Positions 26,081-38,190 of a stretch of 64,000 bases of DNA are shown here, in pieces. The translations under genes and the position numbers were made by a program. Within the stretch, counting starts at the first letter, position 1. The number at the start of each line of letters is the position of its first letter. The stretch comes from Leucobacter viscericola (GTDB lineage Bacteria > Actinomycetota > Actinomycetes > Actinomycetales > Microbacteriaceae). A model generated the notes under the pieces. The model searched no databases. It worked only from the letters and a program-made list of their open reading frames with translations, and was not told where the DNA came from. The stretch is from positions 1,488,001 to 1,552,000 of the forward strand of contig NZ_CP049863.1 in the NCBI RefSeq assembly GCF_011299575.1, read 5' to 3'.

Positions 26081-27273
26081 CGGAAGGCCTGCTCGCCGGT
26101 CAGCACCTGACCGAGCACGAGCGTGTGCATCTCAACGGTGCCCTCGTAGGTGAGCACCGACTCCAGGTTGTTCTGGTGGCGAATCACGGGGTACTCGAGC
26201 GAGATACCGTTTGCACCGAGGATGGTGCGCGAGGTGCGGCAGATCTCGATTGCCTCGCGGACGTTGTTGAGCTTGCCAATGCTGACCTGCTCCGGACGCA
26301 GCTTGTCGGCGTCCTTGCGACGTCCGAGGTGCACGGCCAGCAGGTAACCCTTGATGTACTCGAGCGACATGTCGGCGAGCTTCTGCTGCGTGAGCTGGAA
26401 CGCACCGATCGGCTTGCCGAACTGCACACGGTCGATCGAGTACTGGCGAGCAGCCTCGAGGCTCGAACGCGCGGCGCCGAGTGCGCCCCAGACGATGCCG
26501 TAGCGGGCCTCGTTCAGGCAGGCGAGCGGTCCCTTGAGGCCGCGAGCCTCGGGCAGCATCGCCGACGCGGGCAGGCGCACACCGTCGAGCACGAGCTCGC
26601 CGGTGGCCGAAGCGCGAAGCGACATCTTGTGTTTGATCTCGGGAGCCGAGAATCCGGGGGTGTCCGTCGGCACGACGAAGCCGCGCACGCCGTCCTCGGT
26701 CATGGCCCACACAACGGCTACGTCAGAGTAAGGAGCGTTCGAGATCCACATCTTGCGACCGTCAAGAATCCAGTCGTCACCGTCGCGGCGGGCCTTGGTG
26801 GTCATGCTGCCGGGATCCGAGCCCACATCGGGCTCGGTCAGACCGAAGCAACCGATCAGGTCGCCGGCGGCCATGCCGGGCAGCCACTGCTGCTTTTGCT
26901 CTTCCGATCCCCAGCGCCAGATCGCAAACATCGCGAGTGAGCCCTGCACCGACACCAGCGAGCGCAGCCCCGAGTCAGTTGCCTCAAGCTCGAGGCAGGC
27001 AATGCCGTACTCGGTCGCCGTCATGCCTGCGCAGCCGTAGCCCTCGAGGTGCATGCCGAGCAGCCCGAGCGAACCGAGCTCCTTGGTGAGCTCGCGAATG
27101 TTCGGGATCTCGCCCTTCTCAAACCACTCCGCGATGTACGGCTCAACACTCTTGTCGAGCATCTGACGCACCGAGGTGCGGATCATCTTCTCGTCTTCGG
27201 TCAGCAGGTCGTCAAGCGAGGCGGGATCCGCGGGGTTCAGTGCGGGAAGTTTGGTCGGATCAAAATGGCTCAT
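26077..27273 (-). CDS. gcdH: Glutaryl-CoA dehydrogenase
   Basis: 398 residues, full length for the family. Acyl-CoA dehydrogenase signatures are present (GCFGLTEPDVGSDPGSM and RVQFGKPIGAFQLTQQKLADM), together with the GCDH-type C-terminus TYEGTVEMHTLVLGQ, whose Glu is the catalytic base. The enzyme oxidises and decarboxylates glutaryl-CoA to crotonyl-CoA in lysine/tryptophan degradation and passes electrons to ETF, encoded just upstream. AGGAG precedes the ATG. 126 bp separate it from the cytochrome gene, so it may have its own promoter. Its stop shares CTAG with the opposing gene. Confidence 0.9.
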   Translation of the reverse strand: MSHFDPTKLPALNPADPASLDDLLTEDEKMIRTSVRQMLDKSVEPYIAEWFEKGEIPNIRELTKELGSLGLLGMHLEGYGCAGMTATEYGIACLELEATDSGLRSLVSVQGSLAMFAIWRWGSEEQKQQWLPGMAAGDLIGCFGLTEPDVGSDPGSMTTKARRDGDDWILDGRKMWISNAPYSDVAVVWAMTEDGVRGFVVPTDTPGFSAPEIKHKMSLRASATGELVLDGVRLPASAMLPEARGLKGPLACLNEARYGIVWGALGAARSSLEAARQYSIDRVQFGKPIGAFQLTQQKLADMSLEYIKGYLLAVHLGRRKDADKLRPEQVSIGKLNNVREAIEICRTSRTILGANGISLEYPVIRHQNNLESVLTYEGTVEMHTLVLGQVLTGEQAFR

Positions 27274-27399
27274 AGTTCCACTCCTGGTTGTTGGATTGCT
27301 AGGGACAAGATTCTGCAGCCTGCCCGCGCCACCGTTGACAGCGAAGCTTGACTACAAAAACCGTAACATTTTCCAAACAACCAGGACTGTCACTTTTGC

Positions 27400-29283
27400 C
27401 TAGCGGTTACTCACCTTGCCGGTCAAAGATGCTATCGGGGCGAGCACCAGTGGCCGGGCCAGGAAGACCGCAGCAACCGTCACAAACAGCCCGGCAGCGA
27501 ACCACCAGAAGCCCACCCAGTTCACGTCGTCCGTGCCAGCGAACATGTGATTCAGGTTGCGCAGCGCACCGGTCTTGAACACGAGGAACACGTGGATCAA
27601 GATGAACACCACAAAGAACAGCATGGTCGGGAAGTGGATCGCACGGGCCAGAGGAGCCGGGTAAACCTTGTTCAGCTTCTCCGCCTTCGCGGGCCACCAC
27701 TCGCTCATGCGCAAGCCCGTGATGATCGCGAGCGGCGCCGCAATAAACACCACCAAGAAATACATGATCTGCTGCAGCGAGTTGTAGTTCACCCAGCCAT
27801 TCTCAAGCGGCCAGTCGAGCGTCAGGTACTGCAGCAGCGCTGAAGCAGCGTTCGGGAAGACCTCCCACGAGGTCGGCACGATTCGCGCCCAGTGCCCGGA
27901 AACAAACAGCAGAACGATGAACACAACACCGTTCAGAATCCACAGCACGTCGAGCGAAGTGTGGAGCCACAGGTTGATGCTGATCTTCTTGCCGACCTTT
28001 TTAGGCGTCCAGAAGGCGGGCGGCTTCTGCTGCTGCCGCACCTGCAGGCCCGAGCGAATAATCAGCACCATCAAGAAGATGTTGAGGAAGTGCGACCAGC
28101 GCGCCCAAGCGGGGAACCCAGGCTCGGCAACATCAGGGATGTGGTACTCGCCCGGATACTGCTTCATGAACTCGGGCACACCAGGCAAGGTCGTGACGCC
28201 GCGAGCGGCAAGCACAATAATGCCAGCGGCGAGGATCGCCCCGATCACTCCCCAGACCCCAAACTTGATCCACTGCGACAGCGGTCGCGATCCGATCATG
28301 CGCGGCTCGCGCGCGGGCTTGGCGGGTTTCTTTGCCTCGGGGGTGACGGGCGCGGCTGCAGGTTTGACGGCAGGCTGAACCTCGGCAGACTGCGCCGCGT
28401 GTGCCGCAGCTGGCTGGGCCGGTTCGGCAACAGAGGGCGCCGGATCGGCCTGCGCATCGACAACCGGAGCGGGCGCAGGCACAGCCACAGGCACGGGATC
28501 CTGCACAACCGAGGCGGGCGCCGCGGTCTCGGGTGCGGCCGCACCGTGAACTGCGGATGCAGCGATCTCAGGAGCAGCTTGCTTCCCGGCAACCACTCGC
28601 TGAACCGTCGCCGTTTCGGCGGCGGGCCACGGGTCTCCTCCCGCTACGCGCGGCAAGCCGCGGCGCAGGCCGACTTCCTCAGAAACGGTCTCGGCAGCGA
28701 TACCTGGTGCGGCAGAGATGGGCGCGGTCGCGGCGGTCGCGGCGGTCGCGGCGGTCGCGGCGGTCGCGGCTGGAGCCTTAGTTGCAGTTGCTTCCACCGC
28801 TGCAGGGGCTTGCTCCGTTACGGTGCTCGCAGGGGCAACCGAGGGAGCCCCCGCAACCGGCTGCGCGCCGTTAATCGCAGCCACTGCTGCGCCTGCAACT
28901 TCACCGGCGGCAGGCCACGGCTCGCCACCGGCAACCCGGGGCAGACCACGACGCAGAGCAATAGCCGGTCCGGCGGCCGCACTGGGCACGGCCGCGCTGG
29001 GCACGGCAGCGCTGGAAGCGGCGACGCCGGGCGAGGCCACACCGGACACAGCAGCGGTCGCCGCCGCGGCAACGCCATCGACTACCGCGCCACCTGCGGG
29101 CTCCGGGCTCGCCGAAGCTGCAGGGGCAGCGTCAACCGCGGGGAGTTCAGGAGCCACCGGATCCTGAGCCACCATCGCAGCCGGGGCAGCCGAAGCCACC
29201 ACGGCACCCTCGACGTCGGGCCAGCCGGGCCCGCCCGCGACGCGCGGCAGGCCCTGCCGGATGGTCTGCTGGTACGTCGCCAC
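27400..29283 (-). CDS. Cytochrome-b-type membrane protein with long Ala/Pro N-terminus, linked to ETF
   Basis: About 627 residues from the GTG at 29283, which follows the etfA stop by 4 bp; an ATG at 29316 inside etfA is possible. Residues 1-330 are a disordered Ala/Pro/Val region with three copies of the motif GLPRVAGGxPWP. Residues about 340-627 form a Ni/Fe-hydrogenase/cytochrome-b561-like domain with five or so membrane helices and candidate haem ligands in WSHFLNIFLM, LWLHTSLDVLW, ARAIHFPTMLFF and LIHVFLVF. This would move electrons between quinone and a partner. Beside etfBA and two acyl-CoA dehydrogenases, a role as electron acceptor of ETF is attractive but unproven. The GLPR motifs may dock a partner. 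Confidence 0.8.
   Translation of the reverse strand: MATYQQTIRQGLPRVAGGPGWPDVEGAVVASAAPAAMVAQDPVAPELPAVDAAPAASASPEPAGGAVVDGVAAAATAAVSGVASPGVAASSAAVPSAAVPSAAAGPAIALRRGLPRVAGGEPWPAAGEVAGAAVAAINGAQPVAGAPSVAPASTVTEQAPAAVEATATKAPAATAATAATAATAATAPISAAPGIAAETVSEEVGLRRGLPRVAGGDPWPAAETATVQRVVAGKQAAPEIAASAVHGAAAPETAAPASVVQDPVPVAVPAPAPVVDAQADPAPSVAEPAQPAAAHAAQSAEVQPAVKPAAAPVTPEAKKPAKPAREPRMIGSRPLSQWIKFGVWGVIGAILAAGIIVLAARGVTTLPGVPEFMKQYPGEYHIPDVAEPGFPAWARWSHFLNIFLMVLIIRSGLQVRQQQKPPAFWTPKKVGKKISINLWLHTSLDVLWILNGVVFIVLLFVSGHWARIVPTSWEVFPNAASALLQYLTLDWPLENGWVNYNSLQQIMYFLVVFIAAPLAIITGLRMSEWWPAKAEKLNKVYPAPLARAIHFPTMLFFVVFILIHVFLVFKTGALRNLNHMFAGTDDVNWVGFWWFAAGLFVTVAAVFLARPLVLAPIASLTGKVSNR
28726..28770. repeat. 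In-gene 9-bp tandem repeat coding Ala-Ala-Thr
   Basis: Five copies of GGTCGCGGC lie inside the Ala/Pro linker of the cytochrome-b-like gene and encode a repeated Ala-Ala-Thr tract on the minus strand. The unit is a multiple of three, so copy changes would alter linker length without breaking the frame. Confidence 0.85.
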
Positions 29284-29287
29284 GAGA

Positions 29288-30250
29288 CTAGGCCTTCGCT
29301 TTTTCGATCTCGGCAATCAGCTGCGGCACAACGGTGAAGAGGTCACCCACGATGCCGAAGTCGGCGATACCGAAGATCGGCGAGTCACCGTCTTTGTTGA
29401 TCGCCACGATGGTCTTTGCGGTCTGCATTCCAGCGAGGTGCTGGATCGCGCCCGAGATGCCAACGGCAATGTACAGGTTCGGTGAGACCTGCACGCCGGT
29501 CTGCCCGACCTGGAATGACTGAGGAACATACCCCGCGTCAACCGCCGCTCGCGAAGCGCCAACCGCGGCACCAAGAGAATCAGCGAGCTGCTCCACGAGC
29601 TCGAACTTCTCTTTCGAGCCGAGTCCGCGGCCGCCAGACACGACCTTGGCGGCACCACGAAGCTCTGGGCGTTCACCGCCGCTCTCAGCAGCCTCAACCG
29701 CGCCGCGGTCAGCCGCGGGCTTGCCGCTGGCTGCAACCTCGAGCTCGACGATGTTCGCGGGCTGCGCGGTCGCGCGCGCCTCGATCACACCCTGTCGCAC
29801 GGCGATGACGGGGGCACCCCAGGTCACGGCCGACGACACGTTGTAGGCCCCGCCATACGAGGAGTTGCTCGCGATGACGCCCTGCTCGTCACGGGAAACC
29901 CCGATCGCATCAACGATCAGCCCGGAGCGAGTGCGCGCCGCGAAGCGAGCAGCAGCCTCACGGCCCTCAACGGAGTGCGAGACGAGGATCGCGTCCGGCT
30001 GCACAAGGGCAGCCGCGGCAGCGAGAGCATCAGTTGCACCCAGCGAAACCGTCGTCGACGCGTCTGCGCGCAACACCGTGGTTGCGCCCAGCTCGGCCGC
30101 GGCGGTAGCGGCAGCCTCGGAACCGAGCACCAGCGCGACAGGAGTTCCCAGCGTTGAAGCGGCACCCAGCAGGGCAGCCGACGACTTCGCGAGCGAGCCC
30201 TCGGGAGTGGTGTCAAGCAGCACCAAAATTGAATCAGCAGCAAAACTCAT
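29288..30250 (-). CDS. etfA: Electron transfer flavoprotein alpha subunit
   Basis: 320 residues, full length. The C-terminal FAD domain shows [53 protein letters not shown] and [19 protein letters not shown]. With EtfB it forms the soluble heterodimer that takes electrons from acyl-CoA dehydrogenases. A strong GGAGGAG lies before the ATG, 14 bp after etfB. The cytochrome gene follows within 4 bp of the stop. Confidence 0.95.
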   Translation of the reverse strand: MSFAADSILVLLDTTPEGSLAKSSAALLGAASTLGTPVALVLGSEAAATAAAELGATTVLRADASTTVSLGATDALAAAAALVQPDAILVSHSVEGREAAARFAARTRSGLIVDAIGVSRDEQGVIASNSSYGGAYNVSSAVTWGAPVIAVRQGVIEARATAQPANIVELEVAASGKPAADRGAVEAAESGGERPELRGAAKVVSGGRGLGSKEKFELVEQLADSLGAAVGASRAAVDAGYVPQSFQVGQTGVQVSPNLYIAVGISGAIQHLAGMQTAKTIVAINKDGDSPIFGIADFGIVGDLFTVVPQLIAEIEKAKA

Positions 30251-30264
30251 GACTGTGCTCCTCC

Positions 30265-31041
30265 CTAGACCAGGTGGTTCTCTACGAGGAAGGCAGCCAG
30301 CTTGGCAGCCGCGTCACCCTCATCGGTAATCTTTACGCCGGCGGCGCGCGGCGGGCGCTCGGTGATCCCGAGCATGATTGCCCGCGATGCAGACATGTCT
30401 TCGGCGTCGATCCCTAAATCTGACAATGAGAGCACCTCAAGCGGCTTCTTTTTTGCCGCCATGATCCCCTTGAAATTCGGGAACCGTGCGTCGGGCAGCG
30501 CCTCGGTAATCGAGACTACGGCTGGCAATGGCGCAGTGATCTGCACAGTCGCATCGTCAGAAGCGCGAACGCCCGAAACCCCGTCAGCGCCAATCGTGAC
30601 TTCGCTCAGGTTCGTTGCGTTCGGAACATCAAGAAGTTCGGCGACCATCGCCGGCAACACGCCACCCATTCCATCGGTTGACTGGTTGCCGGCGATGACC
30701 AGGTCAAAGCCAATACGCTTCAGTGCGGCGGCGATCACTTCGGCTGTTAAGCCTAGGTCCGCCCCTGTCAGGCCCTCGTCAACCACGTGCGTGGCCGATC
30801 CTGCACCCATTGCGAGACACTTGCGGATCGAGGCGGTCGCCCCCTCCGGCGCAACGGTGAGCACCGAGACCTCGGTTCCCTCGTTTGCCTCGGCGTAGCT
30901 CAGTGCAACCTCAAGAGCACGCTCACCGATTTCATCGGTGACGTTCTCTGATGCACCGCGCTCAGCCAAACCAGTTTCCAGGTTCAAGGTGCGTTCTCCG
31001 TAGGTGTCAGGCACCTCTTTGACGAGTACGGCGATCTTCAT
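30265..31041 (-). CDS. etfB: Electron transfer flavoprotein beta subunit
   Basis: 258 residues, full length. The AMP-binding region is typical: [14 protein letters not shown] start, [60 protein letters not shown]. It is the partner of EtfA just downstream and lies 53 bp after an acyl-CoA dehydrogenase, so dehydrogenase, etfB, etfA and the cytochrome probably form one operon. Confidence 0.95.
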   Translation of the reverse strand: MKIAVLVKEVPDTYGERTLNLETGLAERGASENVTDEIGERALEVALSYAEANEGTEVSVLTVAPEGATASIRKCLAMGAGSATHVVDEGLTGADLGLTAEVIAAALKRIGFDLVIAGNQSTDGMGGVLPAMVAELLDVPNATNLSEVTIGADGVSGVRASDDATVQITAPLPAVVSITEALPDARFPNFKGIMAAKKKPLEVLSLSDLGIDAEDMSASRAIMLGITERPPRAAGVKITDEGDAAAKLAAFLVENHLV

Positions 31042-31094
31042 TGACGGGCTCCACCCTCACTCTTGCGTATCGGATTGTTGTGATCGTTCAGCAG

Positions 31095-32261
31095 TTACTT
31101 GCGGCCGGTAACGGCGCGCGCGACGATCTCGCGCATAACCTCGTTTGTGCCGCCGTAGATGCGGTGGACGCGAGCGTCCAGGAACGCGCGAGCGATCGGG
31201 TACTCCATAATGTACCCGTATCCGCCGTGCAGTTGCACGCCCTGATCGAGAATCTCCCACTCGCGCTCGGTGCACCAGAACTTCACCTTGGCAGCTTCCT
31301 CTGGGCTCAGTTGGCCCTTCTCATAGAGCTTCATGGCGCGGTCGATGAACGCCCACATCACGTCAACCGTGGTTGCCATGTCGGCGAGGCGGAAGCGGGT
31401 GTTCTGGAAGTCTGCGACTGCCTGTCCGAACGCCTCACGGCTCTTCGTGTAGTCGAGTGTCCACTCGAGGGCTGCCTGGCCGACTGCCGCGCCAGCAACG
31501 CCAATGGAGAGGCGCTCAAGCGGCAGGTTCTTCATCAGCTGCACAAAGCCGTGGCCTTCTGCCCCACCGATGAGGTTTTCTTCCGGCACAAACACATCAA
31601 CAAAGCTGAGCTCTGCGGTGTCGTGGCCCTGGAAACCCATCTTGTGCAGCTTCTTGCTCTGGTCGAAGCCCTCCATGCCCTTTTCAATGACGATCAGGCT
31701 GAAGGCGTCCGGGCGGTTACCCTCACCGGTCTTCACGAAGGTGACGATCATGTCGGCGGTATGGCCGCTCGAGATGAAGGTCTTTGCGCCGTTGACGATG
31801 TAGCCGCCGTCAACCTTTTTGGCCGTCGTCTTCACAGCACGCAGGTCGCTACCCGCGCCGGGTTCGGTCATTGCAAGGGCGCCGAGGATCTCGCCCGTTG
31901 CCATACCCGGCAAGAACTTCTGTTTCTGTGCATCGGTACCAAAGTGGGCGATGTAGGGGATCGCGAGATCATCCTGGATACCGGCGGCACCGGCGAGGGA
32001 GGATCCAGCGCCCGCTCGAATCAGCTCTTCCATCACAACGCTGCGGAAGCGGTAATCCATCAGCATTCCTGCACCGCCGAACTCCTCGGGCACAGAAAGA
32101 CCGATGATCCCGTGCTCGCCAGCTGCCAGCATCGTGGCACGGTCGACTTCACCGTCTTCGTCCCACTGCTTCATCTTCTCTGCAGTAACGTACCGCTTGA
32201 TGAATTCCTTGACCATCTCGCGAAACGCGTCGTGATCCTCATTAAAAATATCGCGCTGCAT
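31095..32261 (-). CDS. Acyl-CoA dehydrogenase
   Basis: 388 residues. It has ALAMTEPGAGSDLRAVKTTA, the flavin/substrate loop, SREAFGQAVADFQNTRFRLADM, and the C-terminal VQLHGGYGYIMEYPIARAFLDARVHRIYGGTNEVM, where Glu of GGTNE is the usual catalytic base of medium/long-chain enzymes. Substrate chain length cannot be read safely. First gene of the likely etfBA-cytochrome operon. A possible GGAAG ribosome site precedes the ATG. Confidence 0.9.
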   Translation of the reverse strand: MQRDIFNEDHDAFREMVKEFIKRYVTAEKMKQWDEDGEVDRATMLAAGEHGIIGLSVPEEFGGAGMLMDYRFRSVVMEELIRAGAGSSLAGAAGIQDDLAIPYIAHFGTDAQKQKFLPGMATGEILGALAMTEPGAGSDLRAVKTTAKKVDGGYIVNGAKTFISSGHTADMIVTFVKTGEGNRPDAFSLIVIEKGMEGFDQSKKLHKMGFQGHDTAELSFVDVFVPEENLIGGAEGHGFVQLMKNLPLERLSIGVAGAAVGQAALEWTLDYTKSREAFGQAVADFQNTRFRLADMATTVDVMWAFIDRAMKLYEKGQLSPEEAAKVKFWCTEREWEILDQGVQLHGGYGYIMEYPIARAFLDARVHRIYGGTNEVMREIVARAVTGRK

Positions 32262-32382
32262 TGCACTTCCTTTCGGTATTCAGCTCACATCACAATTATG
32301 GACAGTCTGACACCTGACCGCACGGCAAGTGTGCACTACCTACAAGCGTACGGGTGTGCAGTGACTGCAAGATGAGCAAGAG

Positions 32383-32455
32383 TGCCCTGGAGAGGAATCG
32401 AACCTCCGACACCTTCTTTAGGAGAGAAGTGCTCTATCCACTGAGCTACCAAGGC
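32383..32455 (-). tRNA. tRNA-Arg (anticodon CCT)
   Basis: Cloverleaf on the minus strand: acceptor GCCTTGG pairing with CCAGGGC, D-arm GCTCAGTGGATAGAGC, anticodon stem CTTCT/AGAAG around loop CTCCTAA, T-arm with GGTTCGATTCC. The anticodon CCT reads AGG. The 3' CCA is not encoded. Confidence 0.93.
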
Positions 32456-32506
32456 GGGAGCCGCGTTTGCGACCCCTGAGAGTCTAGCAGTGGCCTGAGC
32501 CCACTA

Positions 32507-32580
32507 GTGCCCACCTCGATGGCGAATGCCCACCTTAACTGCACGCAGATAAGGTGGGCGATTGCGAGAAAGGTGGGCAC
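32507..32580. repeat. Nested inverted repeats between tRNA-Arg and the NlpC gene
   Basis: Outer arms GTGCCCACCT (32507-32516) and AGGTGGGCAC (32571-32580) enclose inner arms GCCCACCTTA (32528-32537) and TAAGGTGGGC (32550-32559), so four copies of one core alternate in orientation. They could form two nested hairpins or a duplicated operator. No protein reads through. Confidence 0.6.
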
Positions 32581-32614
32581 AAGCACGGCCTCAACACTCG
32601 CACCGCACAGAAAA

Positions 32615-32644
32615 GGGCCCGGTCCACAACCGTGAACCGGGCCC
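32615..32644 (-). terminator. Intrinsic terminator of the NlpC/P60 gene
   Basis: A perfect 9-bp GC-rich stem (GGGCCCGGT, loop, ACCGGGCCC) lies 18 bp after the stop codon and is followed by four T residues on the minus strand. Confidence 0.8.
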
Positions 32645-32661
32645 TCAAAACCTATGTGCGC

Positions 32662-33378
32662 TTAGCCGAAGCGAACCACTCCGTCGGGAGCACCATCGAT
32701 GAAGGCACTCGCTACAACAGTCTGGTTACCGCCGAAGCCGCCGTGAACAGCCTGGCCATTGCCGATGTAAACAGCAACGTGACGACCCGACCAGATGAGC
32801 ACGTCACCAGGAGCGTATGCGCCGTCGGTGATCAGCGAGCCACCGAGACCGGTATACTCCCCAATCTGGGTGCCGAGGTCACCGGCAGGAACACCAATTG
32901 CACGAAGCGAACGCTCGACGAGCGCGGTGCAATCCTGGAACTCACCAAGCTGCGCAAGCGCCGCGGTAACGATGCCCGAGGCACCAACACCAGCGGGAAC
33001 ATCTTTACCCGTGTAAGACGAAGCAGCCTTTGTTACCGAAGCCTGCTGAGCAGCCTGGGCGGCCTTTGCCGCGTCTGCGGCCTCTTTCTGCTCGCGCTCT
33101 TCCTTGAGGATCGCAGAGTCAACCGCACCGTCTGGTGTGGAAAGGGGGAGGATCGTCTCGTCAACATCGACGGTCTGAAGGGTCTGTGCTGCGGCGAAGC
33201 CGTCGGGAATTCCATCGACAGCTGGAGCAGTTGCATACGCGGGAAGAGCGAATGTACCGACCATGCCGAGGCTGAGCGCTGCGGCGCCGGCCATCTGCAC
33301 GATTCGCTTGGCCTTCACCGAGGAGCGTCTGGATGGGTCTGCGGAGACTGCTACTTCGGTGTTTAGGGTCCGAGTCAC
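32662..33378 (-). CDS. Secreted NlpC/P60 peptidoglycan hydrolase
   Basis: 238 residues with a GTG start. A signal sequence (about 22-50, ALPAYATA) leads to a charged Ala-rich helical linker (about 90-120) and a compact NlpC/P60 domain with Cys150 (FQDCTALVERSL), His200 (SGRHVAVYIG) and His212 (AVHGG), the catalytic set that cuts stem peptides of the cell wall. The domain is shorter than average at the N-terminal side. The 5' leader holds direct repeats spaced one helical turn apart and a T-tailed hairpin, suggesting regulation by an MtrA-like response regulator and perhaps attenuation. Confidence 0.85.
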   Translation of the reverse strand: MTRTLNTEVAVSADPSRRSSVKAKRIVQMAGAAALSLGMVGTFALPAYATAPAVDGIPDGFAAAQTLQTVDVDETILPLSTPDGAVDSAILKEEREQKEAADAAKAAQAAQQASVTKAASSYTGKDVPAGVGASGIVTAALAQLGEFQDCTALVERSLRAIGVPAGDLGTQIGEYTGLGGSLITDGAYAPGDVLIWSGRHVAVYIGNGQAVHGGFGGNQTVVASAFIDGAPDGVVRFG

Positions 33379-33418
33379 GAGATAATCTGCCTTACGTTTT
33401 CGTTCTCACTTCACAAAA

Positions 33419-33446
33419 GAACGGCCCGTTTGAGCCGCGACCGTTC
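33419..33446 (-). terminator. T-tailed hairpin in the NlpC leader
   Basis: An 8-bp stem (one G-T pair) with an 11-12 nt loop is followed by TTTT on the minus strand, 40 bp before the GTG of the NlpC gene. It could be a read-through stop after gdhA or an attenuator inside the leader, depending on where transcription starts. Confidence 0.5.
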
Positions 33447-33450
33447 AAGA

Positions 33451-33487
33451 GTAACCGAAGATAACGCGAATGTCACGCTCAGGTCAC
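33451..33487. promoter_or_regulatory. Phased direct repeats upstream of the NlpC gene
   Basis: GTAAC, ATAAC, GTCAC and GTCAC begin at 33451, 33461, 33472 and 33483, that is, every 10-11 bp on the same face of the helix. Direct repeats with GTxAC cores are reported for the actinobacterial regulator MtrA, which controls wall hydrolases. Assignment to MtrA is inference. Confidence 0.4.
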
Positions 33488-33555
33488 GAAACGTACACGA
33501 AGCTTCAAGACCAAGGCTAGAAACAAACTTTCAAGGTATTCTTGAGGGTTGAATG

Positions 33556-33584
33556 TTCGCGGCGCCGCTTAAGGACGCCGCGAA
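33556..33584 (-). terminator. Hairpin after gdhA
   Basis: A perfect 9-bp stem (TTCGCGGCG with CGCCGCGAA, 11-nt loop) starts 12 bp after the gdhA stop; there is no T run. Confidence 0.6.
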
Positions 33585-33596
33585 ACAGCCAGAAAC

Positions 33597-35721
<2,125 letters not shown>

Positions 35722-35805
35722 TTCCGCCTCTCTACGCCACTGTCCTTCGCCCAGCCTAGAGCATTCACACAAAATCACTGCGCAGTGTGACGCCTGACGC
35801 ACACT

Positions 35806-36936
<1,131 letters not shown>

Positions 36937-36942
36937 TTGTTC

Positions 36943-36981
36943 AGTTCATCCTGCGGGAGCGTGCGCCCCGCAGGATGAACT
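36943..36981. terminator. Bidirectional terminator between serC and the DUF3027 gene
   Basis: A perfect 15-bp stem (36943-36957 with 36967-36981) and 9-nt loop lie between two converging genes, 6-7 bp from each stop codon. Confidence 0.75.
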
Positions 36982-36988
36982 GCAGCGG

Positions 36989-37690
36989 TTATTCTTCGTC
37001 GTTTTCCGAATCGTCGAGTTCTTCCTCGTCGGAATCATCATCGTCTTCATCGTCGTCGTCGATTTCTTCGAAATCTTCGACGTCGGCTCCGTGAATTTCA
37101 TCGTCGAAATCACTGAAGTCATTGTCAAGCAGATCGTCTTCGGGATCCACGTCGTCTTCGTCCTCAAGCTCGGCCGCGGCAGCCTCGGCGAGCTCGGCCT
37201 CGTCAGCGGCGAGCTTCGACTGGTTCTCGCGGTAGTGCGCGAGGCGCTCCGACCAGGGCACCCACTCGGGAGCAATGACGGCGTCCTCGCCCGGAAGCAT
37301 CTCAACCTCCAGCACGTTGACGTCCGATTCCTCATCGACGCGCGCCAGTGTCGCTGCCCATTTCCAACCCGGATACCCAGGAAGCCGGCTCTCAAAGAAC
37401 AGGGTGAGCACGTGCTCGCCCTGAACTTCGTGATCCAGATCTGCACCGATCATGTCGGCATCGGTGATCTCGGTCAGCGCTGCGCGCGCCTGATCCCGTG
37501 CCGCGAGCAGCACCGAATCAGCGGCCAGCGGTTCGCTGGGCTCTTCTGGAGCGCTTGAGACTGCTTCGTCGGCCTCGGCGACGACCTCAGCATTAGCCTC
37601 GGCCTCACCCTCGACCGCGGCGAGCTCAACATCTGCGACCTCGGGCTCTACCGAGGGGGTGGTTTCAGCCGAAGCTGTGTCATCAGACAT
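36989..37690 (-). CDS. DUF3027 family protein with acidic tail
   Basis: 233 residues from the ATG at 37690, which overlaps the cold-shock gene stop by 8 nt. Residues about 45-165 follow DUF3027 (LAARDQARAALTEI, HVLTLFFESRLPGYPGWKWAATLARV, APEWVPWSERLAHY), a family of unknown function typical of actinobacteria. N-terminal and C-terminal parts are highly acidic, the last ~60 residues being almost only Asp/Glu. Its conserved link with the cold-shock-domain gene suggests a role around nucleic acids or ribosomes, which is inference. Confidence 0.85.
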   Translation of the reverse strand: MSDDTASAETTPSVEPEVADVELAAVEGEAEANAEVVAEADEAVSSAPEEPSEPLAADSVLLAARDQARAALTEITDADMIGADLDHEVQGEHVLTLFFESRLPGYPGWKWAATLARVDEESDVNVLEVEMLPGEDAVIAPEWVPWSERLAHYRENQSKLAADEAELAEAAAAELEDEDDVDPEDDLLDNDFSDFDDEIHGADVEDFEEIDDDDEDDDDSDEEELDDSENDEE

Positions 37691-38060
37691 CAAAATCATC
37701 CGCAACGTGGCGTAGCATCTCCGCAACCTTCCGCGCCATTGGGCGCTCGGGGTACTGCCCCTGCTTCAGTTTTTCACCCATGCCGTCGAGCAACTTCACG
37801 AGGTCTTCAATAATGACTGCCATCTCGTCGGCAGACCGGCGATTGCGCTTCGCCATGCGCGGGGTATCGAGCACTCGCACTGAGAGCGCCTGAGGCCCGC
37901 GCTTGCCATCGGCAACGCTGTACTCCAGTCGGGTGCCGGACTGAATGTCCGCACCGTCGGGAACGACGGTTGCGTGCAGATACACCTGCTGCCCGTCTTC
38001 ACCCTGAATAAACCCAAAGCCTTTTTCGGCGTCGTAGAACCTGACCTTGCCGTTCGGCAT
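37683..38060 (-). CDS. Cold-shock-domain protein with C-terminal extension
   Basis: 125 residues from the ATG at 38060. Residues 1-65 are a cold-shock OB fold (GKVRFYDAEKGFGFI, with RNP1 KGFGFI; the RNP2 site reads VYLHATVV instead of the usual VFVHFS). A helical tail of about 60 residues follows (DEMAVIIEDLVKLLDGMGEKL). Such extended proteins, as in mycobacteria, bind single-stranded RNA or DNA. It is followed by the DUF3027 gene with an 8-nt overlap. Confidence 0.85.
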   Translation of the reverse strand: MPNGKVRFYDAEKGFGFIQGEDGQQVYLHATVVPDGADIQSGTRLEYSVADGKRGPQALSVRVLDTPRMAKRNRRSADEMAVIIEDLVKLLDGMGEKLKQGQYPERPMARKVAEMLRHVADDFDV

Positions 38061-38190
38061 GCCTCGTCCCTCTCCATCTCGGCGATCCCCACCTGGTATC
38101 GCATCACATTCACGCACCCGGGCGCTTATCCACACGAGTCTAGCGTTTGTTCCTCGACCCCACTGTCGGCGGGTACGCGGTAAAATGGAG

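Noticed and set aside
27892-29337. Long Arg/Gly-rich frame opposite the cytochrome gene
   Set aside because: Composition is the reverse complement of the Ala/Pro linker; no ribosome site or domain.
31041-32375. 444-codon frame opposite the acyl-CoA dehydrogenase
   Set aside because: Shadow of a clear enzyme gene on the minus strand.
32554-33366. 270-codon frame opposite the NlpC gene
   Set aside because: It crosses a terminator and inverted repeats; the NlpC catalytic residues prove the other strand.
33379-33596. Possible c-di-AMP (ydaO) riboswitch upstream of the NlpC gene
   Set aside because: Actinobacterial wall hydrolases often have one, but I find none of its conserved core; only direct repeats and simple hairpins.
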